From positions 62,001-126,000 of the forward strand of contig NW_020825540.1 of NCBI RefSeq assembly GCF_003286085.1: 64,000 nucleotides of DNA, written 5' to 3'. The translations under genes were made by a program, and so were the position numbers. The notes under the pieces are model-generated. The model was given only the letters and a program-made list of their open reading frames with translations, was not told the DNA's origin and did no database searches. Position 1 is the stretch's first letter. Each line of letters opens with the position of its first letter. The DNA is from Drosophila persimilis. Taxonomy: Eukaryota > Arthropoda > Insecta > Diptera > Drosophilidae. This document shows, in pieces, positions 33,284 to 45,373 of this stretch.

Positions 33284-36200
33284 GGTTAGGTTAGGTTAGG
33301 TTGAGGCGGCTGCCGGGCTCGCTCGGAGCCCGTCACACTTAGGCCGGTTTCGGCCCGTTGTGATACCGCATAGGATCATTTCCTTCCTGCATTGTGAGAC
33401 TTCCTGTCAGCAATTATCCCATCCAGATGCTCTCACAAAGTTCGCTATCCTTCTGGGACATAGTTTGGACATCTCTGAGATGTCGTGTAGAAAGGCTGAG
33501 CCCAGGTGCTGTAGCCTTCTTCTGCTGAGAGCCGGGCAGGAGCAGAACAGATGTTCCACTGTCTCCTCCTCTTCCTCGTCTCTACAGCTGCGACAAAAAT
33601 CGTTATGTGGGGCCCCCAGCCTGTTAGCGTGGGTGCCTATTAGCCAGAGTCCCGTGAGGGAACGTGTGACTACGCTGCACCTTTTCCTGCTTAACTTGAG
33701 GAGCTCGGAGGTGCGCTTCATGTCCATGGTCGGCCATGTTTGCCGAGTTGTGCATCGTGGCACTGTTTGCCACATATCGTTTTTTAGTCGCTTGTATTGC
33801 TCCCTTATGATGAGCTTACAGGTGGCCATTGGCATACAGATATCCTCCTTGTCTTGGAGAAGGGGGATTGTAGTGCCAGATCTGGCCAGCTCGTCCGCTA
33901 TACAGTTGCCCTCGATGTCCCGGTGGCCCGGGACCCAAATTAGGCTAATAGCAAATTGCTGAGCCATCTCGTGCAGAGATTTGCGGCAGTCTGCCACGGT
34001 GGCCGAGTTCGAGGAAATCGCGCTTAGCGATTTGATCGCAGCCTGGCTGTCGCTATAAATGTTTAGCTTGGTTGCCGTGACGGCAGCCGCTTGTAGGCAG
34101 TCTAGTGCCTCCCTGATTGCTATGACTTCCGCTTGAAAGACACTGCAATGATCTGGGAGTCTGAAGGAATGCCTTATGTTTAGCTGTTCAGAGTAGATTC
34201 CCCCTCCGACTCTGTCGTCCAGCTTTGATCCATCTGTGAAGATGCTTATGGCCCCATCAGGGCCTGGGAGTCCCTCGAGCCATTCATCTCTATGAGGGAT
34301 GATTGTGTCGAAGGGAGTGTCTGTATACTCTCTTGGAACTTGGTAGTCTGTTTTTGAGGGGACGGTACTGCTATTTAATATGGCTGAGTGACCTATGCGC
34401 TGTGTCACCCATTGATCTGAGTCTCTTAGACGTATTGCTGCTGCTTGTGCCCGTTCCTTCCCTGCGAGTTCAAGGCTCTGTAGGCATAGGATGGCATTTA
34501 GCGCATCATTTGGGGTGGTGCGGAGAGCTCCGCTGATGCATAGGGCGGCAGTCCGCTGGACTTTGCCCAGTTGCTTGGTGATCGCCCTTTTTGATAGGGC
34601 TGGCCACCACACCGTAACTCCGTAGAGTAGTATTGGTCTAACTATAGCTTGATATATCCATTGGACTATGCTTGGGATCATACCCCATCTTAGCCCAATA
34701 GCTTTTTTGCATGTATAGAGTGCAATCATTGCCTTCTTCACTCTGTCTTTGACATTCAGGTTCCAGCTAAGCTTCTTGTCAATTACCAACCCTAAGTAAC
34801 TGGCACTGTCGCTAAAGGAGAGCCTGCATCCTTGTAGTATTGGAGGGTTGAGGGGCGGGACCTTGTATTTATTTGTGAATAATACGAGTTCCGTTTTTGA
34901 GGGATTTACTCCCAGACCGCGCGATTCCGTCCAATCCGACAGTTGCGCTAGCTTTGTGGACATTAAGTCGCACAGTGTTTGGGGGTATTTCCCCGAGAAA
35001 ATAATCGCAACGTCATCCGCATAGGCCACGACTTTGCAGCCCCCCCCCCCTCCAGGTCCCATAGAATCTTGTTGACTGCTATGTTCCACAGAAGAGGAGA
35101 CAGGACACCACCTTGCGGGGTGCCTCTGTTGACATACCTTGACTGGGCGGACGATACCATCGATGATGTCACCGTCCTGCATGTGAGCAATTGATCAATG
35201 AGCATCACCAAGTGACGGTCCACCCCCAGGTCAGTCAGGGCTTCTGTAATGGCACCCGGTACAACGTTGTTGAAAGCTCCCTCAATATCGAGAAAGGCTA
35301 TGAGTGAGTACTCTTTGTGATGCAGAGATTTCTCTACCGCAGAGATCACTTCATGAAGAGCCGTTTCCGTGGATTTTCCTTTCCGGTAGGCATGCTGTGC
35401 GCCTGACAGCAACTGAGGGTGTATAGTTGTCCTCAGTTGCAGCCCGACGAGTCTCTCAAAGGTTTTGAGGAGGAAGGACGATAGGCTGATTGGTCTAAAG
35501 TCTTTTGCAGCTGAGTGCGAGGCTTTCCCAGCTTTGGGAATGAAGACTATCTTTGCCTTAAGCCATGTTCGCGGGATTGTACCCACAGCCAGTATCTTCC
35601 TGAAGATACCTTGTAGCCAGTTGATGGCCGTATCCCCGGCCTTCTGAAGTTGGGCCGGGATTACCTGGTCTGGGCCTGGCGATTTGAACGGGTTGAAGCT
35701 GTTTATTGCCCAGCTTATGTTACGTTTTGTGAGGATGTGATCCATCGAGGTTACCGGTCCCTCTCCTGGAAGATGTGCCGTCTCGATGGTTGTGCACCCT
35801 GGAAAATGTGTGTCTAGTAGAATGTGCAGGGACTCCTCACTGGAGTAAGTCCACGTGCCGTCATTCCTTTTAAGATACCCTACCGAGGGGTTAGTTTTTG
35901 AGAGAATCTTGCGAAACCTTGCGGCCTCTGATGTTTCCTCAATTTCCGAGCAAAATTTTTGCCAAGAGCCCCTTCTTGCTTTCCTTGTTTCCTTTTTATA
36001 TAGTGACAGACTGATTTTATAGTCTGCCCAGTGGCTCTCCTCGTTCGCGCTTTTGGCCCTGTTGAAAAGGGTCCTGCAGCTTTTACGTAGGATGTCTATT
36101 TGTTTTGACCACCAGGGGGGTTTCTTTTTCCCCCTAGGTTTGCTAGAGGGGCATGCTGCCGCGAAGGCTTTGTTGCATGCCTCTGTGAACCTGTTCACTA

Positions 36201-36685
36201 GGCGATCTAGGTCGTCTTTTGTGTCAGGGCATGATGGTGCTTTGGAGGGGAGTAAGTCCTCCAGGGCTGAGCTATATTTTTCCCAGTTGGCTTTCCTGGG
36301 ATTAATATAGTCCTTAGGTTTCGGACACTCGAGGGATAGTGTGGTCTCGATGTATCTGTGGTCAGAGAAGGAGTGGTCATCAAGGACTTGCCAACTCTTG
36401 ACTATGTCTAACAGGTTGGAAGACACCAGGGTGATGTCAATAACCTCCTGTCGATTTTTAATTATAAAAGTGGGGTCGCTGCCCCGATTACAAATAAATA
36501 GATTTGAGTTAAGGATGAAGCTGAAAAGTGACTCACCCCTTACATTTGTGTTCGAGCTCCCCCATTGAGCGTTGGCATCGCAACCTATTAATAGGTCTAT
36601 GTCCGACCTCTCGCTGTCGCTGGCTAGTTTGCGAACAAGGTCGTTGGGGGGATCGTTTCCCTCATGGGCCTTAGGCCTTAGGACT
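33284..36685 (-). mobile_element. LOA-type LINE (Bilbo/TRIM-like), nearly complete ORF2
   Basis: Read on the minus strand, the order is endonuclease, reverse transcriptase and RNase H, followed by a short 3' region ending in CCTAACC repeats (33284-33300). RNase H downstream of RT is typical of LOA and I clades (established). The 5' side is truncated inside the endonuclease at about 36685, where BEL/Pao sequence begins. Confidence 0.83.
33407..36685 (-). pseudogene. LOA-type ORF2, broken once in a G-run
   Basis: The upstream frame (to about 34965) holds the endonuclease GCDANAQWG motif (open from about 36683), the DHR-type SDHRYIE, and RT with GTPQGGVLSP near 35110. The downstream frame (33407-35182) holds the YADD box near 35020, the thumb, and RNase H with FTDGS, SDSQAA and GHRDIEGN. 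It also has a Cys/His knuckle (CRSCRDEEEEETVEHLFC). The two frames overlap at a run of 11 C (35040-35050), so a single-base slip in that run is enough to explain the break. All catalytic motifs seen are intact. Truncation of the 5' end makes it immobile anyway. Confidence 0.82.
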
Positions 36686-36689
36686 ACTG

Positions 36690-38636
36690 GGGTTCTATAT
36701 TATACAGGCAAAGATAATACTGCAGGACGTGTGGAGGTCGGCCGTAGGCTGGGATGAACAGGTCGAAGAAGGCGAACGTCAACGTTGGATGATATGGGCA
36801 CGGCAACTACAAAACATCGAAGAATTAAGGGTTCCACGATATCTCGGTCTAACGAAAGAAACATCTAATATCCAATTACACATCTTTACAGACGCGAGCA
36901 TAAACTCCTTTGCAGCCGTCGCCTACATAAGGATCGGGCAAAGAGGAGAAGTCAGGTGCACACTACTCGCATCCAAGACAAGAGTGGCACCATTGAAACC
37001 AATTTCGATTCCCAGGATGGAGCTTATGGCAGCGATCCTCGGCCTACGACTAGCTAAACTCATAACACAGGAGCTCTCCGTCGAGGTCAAGCGACGTGTT
37101 TTTTGGACCGACTCCAAGAACGTGTTGTATTGGATATGTTCAGACGCCCGAAAGTACCATCAGTTCGTCGCGCTCCGAATTGGAGAGATCTTGGAAACCT
37201 CGGACATATCAGAATGGAAATGGGTTCTATCCGCTCTGAACGTAGCAGACGATGGAACGAAGTGGACCAAAGAGTCGAGTTTCCAACCGGAAGCGAGATG
37301 GTTCTCCGGTCCGCCGTTCCTATTTGACGAGGAAGAACACTGGCCAACTACACAGCTCAACTCGAGTAATCTGGAACGGATACACGTACACGAATGGACA
37401 GATACGCCGAAACCGCCATCAAAGCTGAGTAGCATAATCCCAAATGTATGTCGCTTTAGCAAATGGGAAAAGTTCACGGGAGCCCTGAGATGCGTGATGA
37501 GATTTCAGGACAAAATACGCAAAAGAGATTTCGCATCAGAGGAGGCAAATTTAGCCGCACGCTTTCGCAACATGGAAGATGTCAACATCGTTATATACTG
37601 GATGGTCCAAGAAGAGGCTTACTCTGAAGAAATGGCTCTTCTACGACAAGGAAGAATCGTGAGTAAGAAAAGTTCGATCTACAAATTATCGCCGTACCTC
37701 GATGAAACAGGCGTACTGAGAATACGCGGCCGCATAGATAAGTCGATCGGCATAACGAGGAACCTGAAACCGCCAGTAATTCTACCCGGAGGACATAACG
37801 TCACTAATCTTCTCATTGATTATTTCCATCGGAAGTTTCAGCATCAGCTTACTGAGATCGTCGTCAACGAGATGAGACAATTGTACCACATACCAGGACT
37901 GCGAGCAAGAGTTCGCGCCGTAGCGAAAACCTGCCAAAGATGTCGCAATAAAAGAGCGCTTCCAGAGGCACCGGAGATGGGAAGCCTACCACCAGAGAGG
38001 CTAGCAATCAACGAACTGCCATTCACAAACACAGGTATCGACTACTTCGGACCACTGGAGGTAAACGTAGGAAGACGACGCGAGAAGCGATGGGGAGTAC
38101 TATTCACATGCCTCACCGTGCGAGCAGTACACATCGAGCTGGCAAACTCCCTGTCAACAGACGCCTTCATGCTAACATTGGAAATGTTCGTAGCCCGTCG
38201 AGGAGTCCCCAAGAGAATCGTGTCGGACAACGGGACGAACTTCCGAGGAGCCAGCCGCTTACTACGAGAAGAAATTGAAAGAATTCTACCGAACGAACTG
38301 GAAACCAAGTACCCGCAATTAGAATGGTCCTTCATACCCCCAGGAGCACCCCACATGGGAGGTGCGTGGGAAAGAATGATCAGATCGGTGAAATCCATAC
38401 TAGCCGAAATATTAGAGGAGACGCACGTACAAGAACCAGTGCTGAGAACAGCACTAGCAAGGATAGAAAATATGCTAAATTCCCGACCCCTGACTTACGT
38501 GCCGTTGGAGTGTCCGGAAGGCGACGTACTTACACCGAATCACTTTCTGAGAGCAGAGACCAGCTCGATGGCAGCAAAGAGCGACGGCAGCGCAATAGGA
38601 GCTATACTTGGTAAGAGTTTTCGCATTGCAGGGCAG
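36690..38636 (+). pseudogene. BEL/Pao pol, 5' part (RNase H and integrase)
   Basis: Starts within pol (AKIILQDVW, GWDEQ), so gag, protease and most of RT are missing. RNase H has FTDASINSFAAVAY and a FWTDS site. Integrase has an H2C2 finger (HRKFQH...CQRC) and the D-D-E core: IDYFGP, VSDNGTNF and GGAWERM. The frame is open to 38636, where an mdg1/412-like element is inserted, and continues at 43942. The element was intact in this part until that insertion. Confidence 0.88.
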
Positions 38637-39115
38637 TGTAAAATGAAATGTTCAAATCCTTTTTGTTGGATCGATGGGGCTCAACCCTCCGATCTGTTTT
38701 ATTGTGATTTCTGTTCTCTGTTTTACAATTGTGGTTTGGGCTTTTGTAAGCCAAAAGCCGCGGAGCTGCGCTGCCAGTGACGCCGGCAGCGGAGCGGCAG
38801 AACTATGTGTTCTTATCTCTTATATGTTAATATGTATATGCTCAGCGCTGTTGGCAGCGAGAGCGCGAGGGAAGATATATGTGTGTATGCATGTATATTA
38901 GTGCCGTCAAGTCATGGGAACATGCTGACGCTGCACTTGGGTCGCTCGAGGCATTCTTGAGTGAATCGTAATACGATCACCCAGAATGTCTGGGACTTTA
39001 TTGTTACGTAAACACTGAAACAAAGTGTTACAGTGTGTATTCTTTAAGTACCGTCGGTACAGTGGGTATTCGAAATAATGAATACTTTACTTTACTTTAA
39101 TATGAGCATACTACA
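38637..39115 (-). repeat. mdg1/412-like 3' LTR
   Basis: A 479-bp LTR with TGTA/TACA ends. Read on the coding strand it begins TGTAGTATGC and ends ATTTTACA. It contains AATAAAG-type signals. Confidence 0.9.
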
Positions 39116-39362
39116 TCTCCCTCCTTTTGAAAAATAACGTAATATAATGAAGTTATTTTATTTTTAGCTTTTACTATATATGTATACGAGTTATGTATTC
39201 TTAAAAAGACAATTTATATATATATTTTTTTTTCTTTTTTAGTCAATTATTAGAATATTGAATTTTAATTAATATTGATAAAATTTAAAAGTTATTTGAA
39301 TATAAATGCGGAATAGTATATTTTTATGGTTTATATTTATGTATGGCCATACTAAAAAATTA

Positions 39363-41470
39363 TTAATAATTGCAAATCTTTAACCTATCCTTATGTACTT
39401 TCTGAGTTTTGTTTTTATTATCGGAGATTATGACGTTATCTCTTTCTCCGATACTTTCTACTCTATATGGTCCTATATATTTAAAATCTAGCTTATGTCC
39501 TGTTTCATTTTTCAATAAAACTTTATCTCCTACAGCTAAATTTAAATCTTTTAACTTTAAGTCATAGAGCTGTTTATTTTTAATTTTATGCTCCTCGAGC
39601 ATAATCCTTGCTCGTTTATATGCTATTTCTAATCTATATTTACTCTCTTTAGAGTAATCATCTATGTTATATAGAGGTGCTATTCTATCTATAGTATTAA
39701 ATTGAACTGGTAAGTTTGAAGTCTTACCGAAAACTAGCTCATATGGACAATAATCATGTGCCATAGAGGGGGTTGTATTAAAACAATATACGAAGTATTG
39801 CAGCCATACATCCCAATCTGATTTGTCAGCTGAAATGTATGAGCGTATGAACTCGTTAAATGTTCTGTGGCTTCGCTCCACGGTTCCTACAGTCTGGTGA
39901 TGATGTGCAGTAGAAGTTATGTTTTTGATGTTTAGATTTTTACATAAGTCTTCAATTATTGAATTTTTATATTCTGTTCCCATGTCCGTAATGAACGTCT
40001 TCATTGGACCGTACTTTAGAATAAAATTTTCAAAAATAGCTTTAGCTACTGTATTTGCACTTTTGTTTCTAATAGGTATGGCAACAAGGTATTTTGTCAG
40101 GTCACATATTAAGGTGACTGCATATTCATTTCCTTGTTCTGATTTAGGAAGTGGACCGATCGTATCCACTATTACCCTATCAAAAGCCATGTATGGTGTT
40201 TCTGTAATAGTCAATGGAGTTATTGTGTGCTTGGTTACTTTAGCTTTTTGGCATTTTGGACATTTTCGTATGTAATTGGTTATTTCTTTAGTCATACCTT
40301 TCCAAAAATAATGTCTTTTGACCTTGGCCAAGGTTTTTGTTATGCCTGTATGTCCTCCTTGTATGGGATCATCATGTAATGTAGACAGTATTGCTTCTTT
40401 TTCTTTTTCATTTTTAATTAGGGTCACCGGGTTGAGTAGCGCTACTCTTATTGTTCGTAATATTTTATTGCCCATATTTTTAAAATTATCTATTGAAATG
40501 TATTCAAAGATATTTTCCCACGGTGCCACTTTGAGTTGGCTGATTTTTTGTTTACCGGCTTGCGTTTCAAGCCTTTGGAAAAACTGACCTAAGTCAAGGG
40601 TTCCATTAGTATACAAATCGCTAACATCATATCTTGCAGTAATTTTTTTTCCATGTTTGAAAAAACATAAATTATTATTTACATGCAAGGTCACTACTTT
40701 ACGTACTTCGTCATTGTTGATGACTTCATATACGTTGGGCTTTGAAGCTTTTGTTAGAGATTGCCTAGGCAATTCTATTTTTTCTTTTCCTGCGCAGGAT
40801 TTCTGTCTACTCTGTTGCCTGGTAGTGACTTTCAGGACTTTATTTGTTTTTTGTATGTTTTTCAGGTCTGTGATGGTTATTCTTGATAACGCATCTGCTA
40901 CATGATTATCTTTACCCTTTAGATACTCGACTGTAAAGTCGTATTCTTCTAATTCGAGCCGCATGCGTGTGAGTTTTGAGCTAGGATTGACCATTGAAAA
41001 TAGGTATGTTAGTGGTCTGTGATCCGTTTTTACTGTAAAGTGTTTACCATAGATATATGGTCGAAAATGGGTAATTGCCCAATGAATTGCTGCTAATTCC
41101 TGTTCTGTAGTACTTTTGTTACTTTCACCTTTTGTGAATGAACGTGATGCATATGCTAATGGGAGTTGGAGTCCGTTATGGTTTTGAGTTAAAACCGCTC
41201 CACATGCTTGTTTACTAGCATCGGTGATTATGCAAAATTCTTTCTGAAAATCTGGGTACTGTAACAGAGTGGGTTCCATAAGTTTATCTTTTAAATATTG
41301 GAATGCATTTTGACATTCAGTTGACCACTCAAAGGGGACATTCTTTTTACATAATCTAGTTATGTGCCGGGAATAGTCGGCGAAGTTTTTAATAAAACGT
41401 CTATAATAATTGCAAAATGCAATAAATCGTCTAGCGCTGTCCGCATCATGTGGGACTGGATAGTTTTTGC
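39363..41470 (-). CDS. mdg1/412-like pol, C-terminal half
   Basis: The longest ATG-initiated part is 39363-41279 (638 aa). The same frame is open upstream to about 41470 and encodes the RT thumb (FIKNFADYS-like). RNase H follows (CIITDASKQACGAVL), then a connection, the integrase zinc finger (HTGITKTLAKVKRHYFW, then CPKCQ), and the core with VDTIGPLP, ITDMGTEY and TVERSHR. A tail with DKVLLKNE and GPYRVES closes it. No stops are seen. The catalytic RT part is missing, so this frame cannot support movement alone. It may be translated only as part of a deleted polyprotein. Confidence 0.85.
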
Positions 41471-42590
41471 TCTTTGCCTTTATAGGGAATTCGTTTGTTT
41501 CTCGTTACAATTGTTTTTGGTTTATACTTTTGTTCATTTAGAATTTGCCTTAAACATCTCTATGGTTATTTTTGTGGACGCACCTCATCCATTATGGTCC
41601 GGTCCGAGACGGTTGTGCCTATCCTGTCCAGCCAGACTCGGACCGTACCGCAGTGCCACCGCCGGACGTTCTCAGCGCGCAAGCCCCTTAGGGCGGAGGG
41701 CGACGAGGGCGACGAGGGGGCGCCGCTCACGAGAGCGTGCTGCTTGTGCTTTACCATCTGATGGACTGATGGACCGTATTGTCCATTGGCCATTGGCCGT
41801 GTTGGAAGTCGGCCTTGGCCTGACCCGGAGCTGGTGCTACCGATGCCCGTCTACCCACTGATGGCTGGGTCGGGGACGGAGAGGAGGCGGTTCCGTGTGG
41901 CACGGGGCTGAGGTGGGGACCTGGCGCGTCGGCGATTTCACGAACGGGACACACACACCAATGCATTTTGAAGTTTTTATATATTTTTTTTTTTTGTACG
42001 ATTTTTTTTTCAGAGTTTTTGCAGTTGTCCTGATACATTATCTACTAGGTCACATTTAGGTTAGTCTTCCTTTTTTTTTTTTGTTTTAGTGTATTTTTTT
42101 TTATGTATTCTTTTTGTTTTTTTTTTTTCATTGATATACTTTGGTCTGATATTCCTCCTTTGTCATTGCCAAGTCCTCTATGTTCGTTTTTAAACTCTAT
42201 CTAAATTTTTTTTTTTTTTTATTATTTGCTATTCATTTATTCTTTTCAATTATAAAAAAAATTACTAAAAAATCTTTTTTTTTTTTTCTCATGGACACAC
42301 ATATCTATATACCCTTCCTTTTTTTTTTTTTTACTCTTTAAAATTTCATCAATATAAATTTTTTTTTTTTATATATATTTGATCAAAATGAAGGAAGAAA
42401 AAAAATGTTAAGGGACATGTGATCGATTTACAGGTTTTTCATTATATAATTCAATATCGATCACATGGTTTTAGTAATAGCCTAACAGAGGTTAGTATTT
42501 TCAAGTTGCACTTTAAGGGTGCTTCAACTTGAGATAGAATATTATAATTATTGGCAATATGAGGCATGGCATTTCCGCAGCTCAATTGCG
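41471..42590. other. Junk-rich interior of the mdg1/412-like element
   Basis: This replaces gag, protease and most of RT. It contains a GC-rich part (41570-41950) of unknown origin with no convincing frame, then about 400 bp of T-runs (41985-42400) that read as an A-rich leader on the coding strand. The GC-rich part may be filler DNA picked up at the deletion. Confidence 0.5.
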
Positions 42591-43007
42591 TTACTTCGCA
42601 CCAGTGCGAAGTTGTTTATTGATTTCCTTGATGCGCTCTTGGCAGCGTTGTCGGTCCTCTTCATTTGTATATGCTTTTTCCAGGTCCCGCTCCAGACGTC
42701 GTTGTTGAAGCAGCCGTTTGATCCGGCCGCCCCTCTTTGTTTTCTTCCTTGGGCGTTTTTCTTGTCGTGCCCTGTACTCAGCTATTGTGAGTGGGCGTGG
42801 TCCATCGTTTGGATACACTAATGCCTCTTGTAGGCTGAGTGCGTCCCTTTGCTCGGTAGGAGCAGCGTCGGCGAAGTCTGGTGCATTTTCTGCTGCTGGA
42901 GTGGTTGTGTTACTGTCCATCGACGGTGCAAGGAGCGGTCCTATGCCACTCGCACTTATATTATTGGTCCTTGCTGGGTCTAGTGGGGCCGGTGCTGGTC
43001 TTCGCAC
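42591..43007 (-). CDS. Small ORF (138 aa) in the 5' part of the mdg1/412-like element
   Basis: A frame on the coding strand near the 5' LTR. It has a Pro/Ala-rich start, then a strongly basic segment (RPRKKTKRGGRIKRLL) and a helix-forming end (LEKAYTNEEDRQRCQERI). Its position suits the start of gag or a small leader protein. The basic part may bind nucleic acid (inference). The frame ends at 42591 with a stop. Confidence 0.5.
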   Translation of the reverse strand: MRRPAPAPLDPARTNNISASGIGPLLAPSMDSNTTTPAAENAPDFADAAPTEQRDALSLQEALVYPNDGPRPLTIAEYRARQEKRPRKKTKRGGRIKRLLQQRRLERDLEKAYTNEEDRQRCQERIKEINKQLRTGAK

Positions 43008-43446
43008 AGGTTTTTATATTGCGTGTACGCTCTTTGTGGCGCGGGCTGTTATATCTCCTTGGGTATTATGTATTCCTGGCCGCATTGTAGCCGCCAAATT
43101 TAAGGGTATAAATTATAATGCAACATGGGTTTGTGCGTAATATCGTCGGCAGTCGTGCATGGGTCTGGCGAAACGGCTGGTTTGGCTTTCTGCTGGGTTT
43201 TTTTTTTTCTTGGCACTGGCACTGGGGACAACACTGTTTCAATAGTTTTTCCAATTTTCTTTTGACTTGGTCCGATTTTTTAAAACAAAATCACATGGTA
43301 TTATATTTTTTTTTTTTTTCGGCCATTCTTTGTCTTTCAAAATTTTAACACTTTTTTTTTTTTAAAAATTTCTCTCTTTTTTTTTCTCAATCCTTAGATT
43401 GATCCATCGCGTAGGACATATCGAGTCCTGTCACGACTCGATATGT

Positions 43447-43462
43447 CCTGTCACGGTCGCCA
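43447..43462 (-). promoter_or_regulatory. Primer binding site, tRNA-Arg type
   Basis: On the minus strand it reads TGGCGACCGTGACAGG and directly follows the 5' LTR. It matches the complement of a tRNA-Arg 3' end including CCA, as in mdg1 and 412 (recalled). Confidence 0.85.
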
Positions 43463-43941
43463 TGTAAAATGAAATGTTCAAATCCTTTTTGTTGGATCGA
43501 TGGGGCTCAACCCTCCGATCTGTTTTATTGTGATTTCTGTTCTCTGTTTTACAATTGTGGTTTGGGCTTTTGTAAGCCAAAAGCCGCGGAGCTGCGCTGC
43601 CAGTGACGCCGGCAGCGGAGCGGCAGAACTATGTGTTCTTATCTCTTATATGTTAATATGTATATGCTCAGCGCTGTTGGCAGCGAGAGCGCGAGGGAAG
43701 ATATATGTGTGTATGCATGTATATTAGTGCCGTCAAGTCATGGGAACATGCTGACGCTGCACTTGGGTCGCTCGAGGCATTCTTGAGTGAATCGTAATAC
43801 GATCACCCAGAATGTCTGGGACTTTATTGTTACGTAAACACTGAAACAAAGTGTTACAGTGTGTATTCTTTAAGTACCGTCGGTACAGTGGGTATTCGAA
43901 ATAATGAATACTTTACTTTACTTTAATATGAGCATACTACA
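43463..43941 (-). repeat. mdg1/412-like 5' LTR
   Basis: A 479-bp copy that reads as identical to 38637-39115. It is followed by the GCAG duplication. Confidence 0.9.
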
Positions 43942-44245
43942 GCAGATCGTGGACAGCTTCAGAAAACGATGGCTGAAGGAGTACCTACCGTGCCTGACGA
44001 CACGAACCAAATGGCATGGACCCCCAACCAACCCTATCCAACTCGGAGACGTCGTGGTTCTAGCGGACGAAACAAGCCCCAAGGTGCAGTGGAGGAAAGG
44101 CGTCATCATGGACCTTCGAGTGGCCAAGGACGGGATCGCCCGAAGCGCGGTGATCCGCACTGCATCTGGACTGCTAACTCGGCCAATAGTTAAACTGGCC
44201 AAGTTAGACGTGAGGACAACGAACCCACAATGGATCAAGGCGTAA
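43942..44245 (+). pseudogene. BEL/Pao pol, C-terminal end
   Basis: Continues the frame broken at 38636 after the duplicated GCAG. It encodes the C-terminal domain usual in BEL/Pao elements (FRKRWLKEYL, GDVVVLADE, WRKGVIMDL) and ends with a TAA at 44243-44245. Apart from the insertion the pol frame is open. Confidence 0.85.
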
Positions 44246-44639
44246 CCAGAAGTTTGGCAAACATCACGACAAGCGACGAAGTTTGCGAAGGGGTTGTTAC
44301 GGCAGAAACCGCAGCGGCAGCTCTAAATATCACTGCGCCTAACAGTCCTGAATATCACTGCGCCTAACAGCCCTGAATATCACTGCGTTAACAGCACAAA
44401 CATTAACAGCGCTGAGCAAAGGGTTAATCAGGGCGAACGGCAGCTATAGGCGAGAAAAGGAGAAGGCAAGAAAAAAGGAAGAACGAAAACAAAGGCAGCG
44501 GAAAAAGCACTGAAGCGGTACAAGTTTTTTAGCGCTAGCTCTCGTAGTTTAACACCCGCCCGACATTGTAAATGAATAAATGAATAAAATAAATGAAACA
44601 AATAAAACCGATTTAAAGAACAAAACCACGGGAGGCGTA
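44246..44639 (+). other. BEL/Pao 3' region, possible partial LTR
   Basis: Follows the pol stop. TGTTACGG at 44295 could open the 3' LTR. There are three 25-bp repeats with AATATCACTGCG (44322-44397) and an AATAAA-rich stretch (44572-44610). No second LTR is in the window, so the limits are unproved. Confidence 0.4.
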
Positions 44640-45373
44640 CTGAACACGGGAGGCTTATCAAACGTACGGCCCCAGATTTGGAGGCGTTGCCCGGCGCGGC
44701 AATAGATGTCATAAAGGACGTTGCAAATTTGAATAACGTTGTCGTCAAAGCTAACCAGGGGGAAACCTGAATCCTCCCCAAAGACAGTGATACCTATAGA
44801 GCAATTGTGGATCGTTTCGATGCCATTGGAATAGAATTCCACACATACCAATTGCAGACTGAAAAGCCTCATAGAATTGTTGTAAGAGACCTACATCATA
44901 GCACCCTAAACGACGAAAAACTTAATATTTTTTTCATTAATATTAAGCCTTGTGCAAAAATTAACGAAATTTACCAAGTCAAGACCCTTTGCCGCCAAAA
45001 AATAAGGATTGAAAGGATGCGAAAATCCACAGAGATTGCTCAATGTCGTCGATGCCAGGATTTCGGCCACACAGCCAAATACTGCCGCAGACATCACAAC
45101 TGTGCCAGATGCGGTGAAAATCACCAAACCTCACAATGCACACGCCCCCTAGATGCACAGTCAACCTGCATTCACTGCTCTGGAAGCCATATGGCCAGTT
45201 ATAAAGGATGCCAATGGTATCAGGAGTTTCTACGCCGATCAATGGGCTCCGCAAAGAAGGCAATTAATACGCACAGGACGGGTCATGTCCCCTTAAATAA
45301 TCAAGTGGAATATGCTTACTCTACCACACTTCCTGGAGACCAGCAACAGTTTCCTACCTTGCAGTCTAGTCAC
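44640..45373 (+). pseudogene. Jockey-type LINE ORF1 fragment
   Basis: The frame 44807 to about 45373 encodes the conserved segment HRIVVRDLHHS and three zinc knuckles (CRRCQDFGHTAKYC, CARCGENHQTSQC and CIHCSGSHMASYKGC). This is the layout of the nucleic-acid-binding ORF1 proteins of Jockey-clade LINEs (established). Upstream homology continues to about 44640 but has a TGA near 44769. The 3' part is cut by DINE D8 at 45374. Confidence 0.75.

Larger units (their letters stand above)
38637..43941 (-). mobile_element. mdg1/412-like LTR retrotransposon, internally deleted
   Basis: Two 479-bp LTRs (38637-39115, 43463-43941) read as identical, with a GCAG target duplication (38633-38636, 43942-43945). 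The coding strand is minus. The primer site is of the tRNA-Arg type used by mdg1 and 412 (recalled), and a purine tract AAAAGGAGGGAGA adjoins the 3' LTR at 39116-39128. Only the end of RT, RNase H and integrase remain. Gag, protease and most of RT are absent, giving 5.3 kb where 412 has about 7.5 kb. Identical LTRs mean recent movement, so it must have used enzymes supplied by another copy. Confidence 0.9.

Noticed and set aside
33284-33300. GGTTAG repeats as a telomere remnant
   Set aside because: They lie at the 3' end of the LOA-type LINE, where such short repeats are usual for this kind of element.
36923-38398. Minus-strand frames inside BEL/Pao pol
   Set aside because: They are shadows of the plus-strand pol, which has the catalytic motifs.
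38674-38901. 75-codon frame in the mdg1/412-like LTR (also 43500-43727)
   Set aside because: It is identical in both LTRs only because the LTRs are identical; it has no known motif and LTRs rarely code.
41985-42400. Long T-runs as a processed-gene poly-A signature
   Set aside because: They are many short runs in the leader of an LTR element, not a single tail beside a cDNA.
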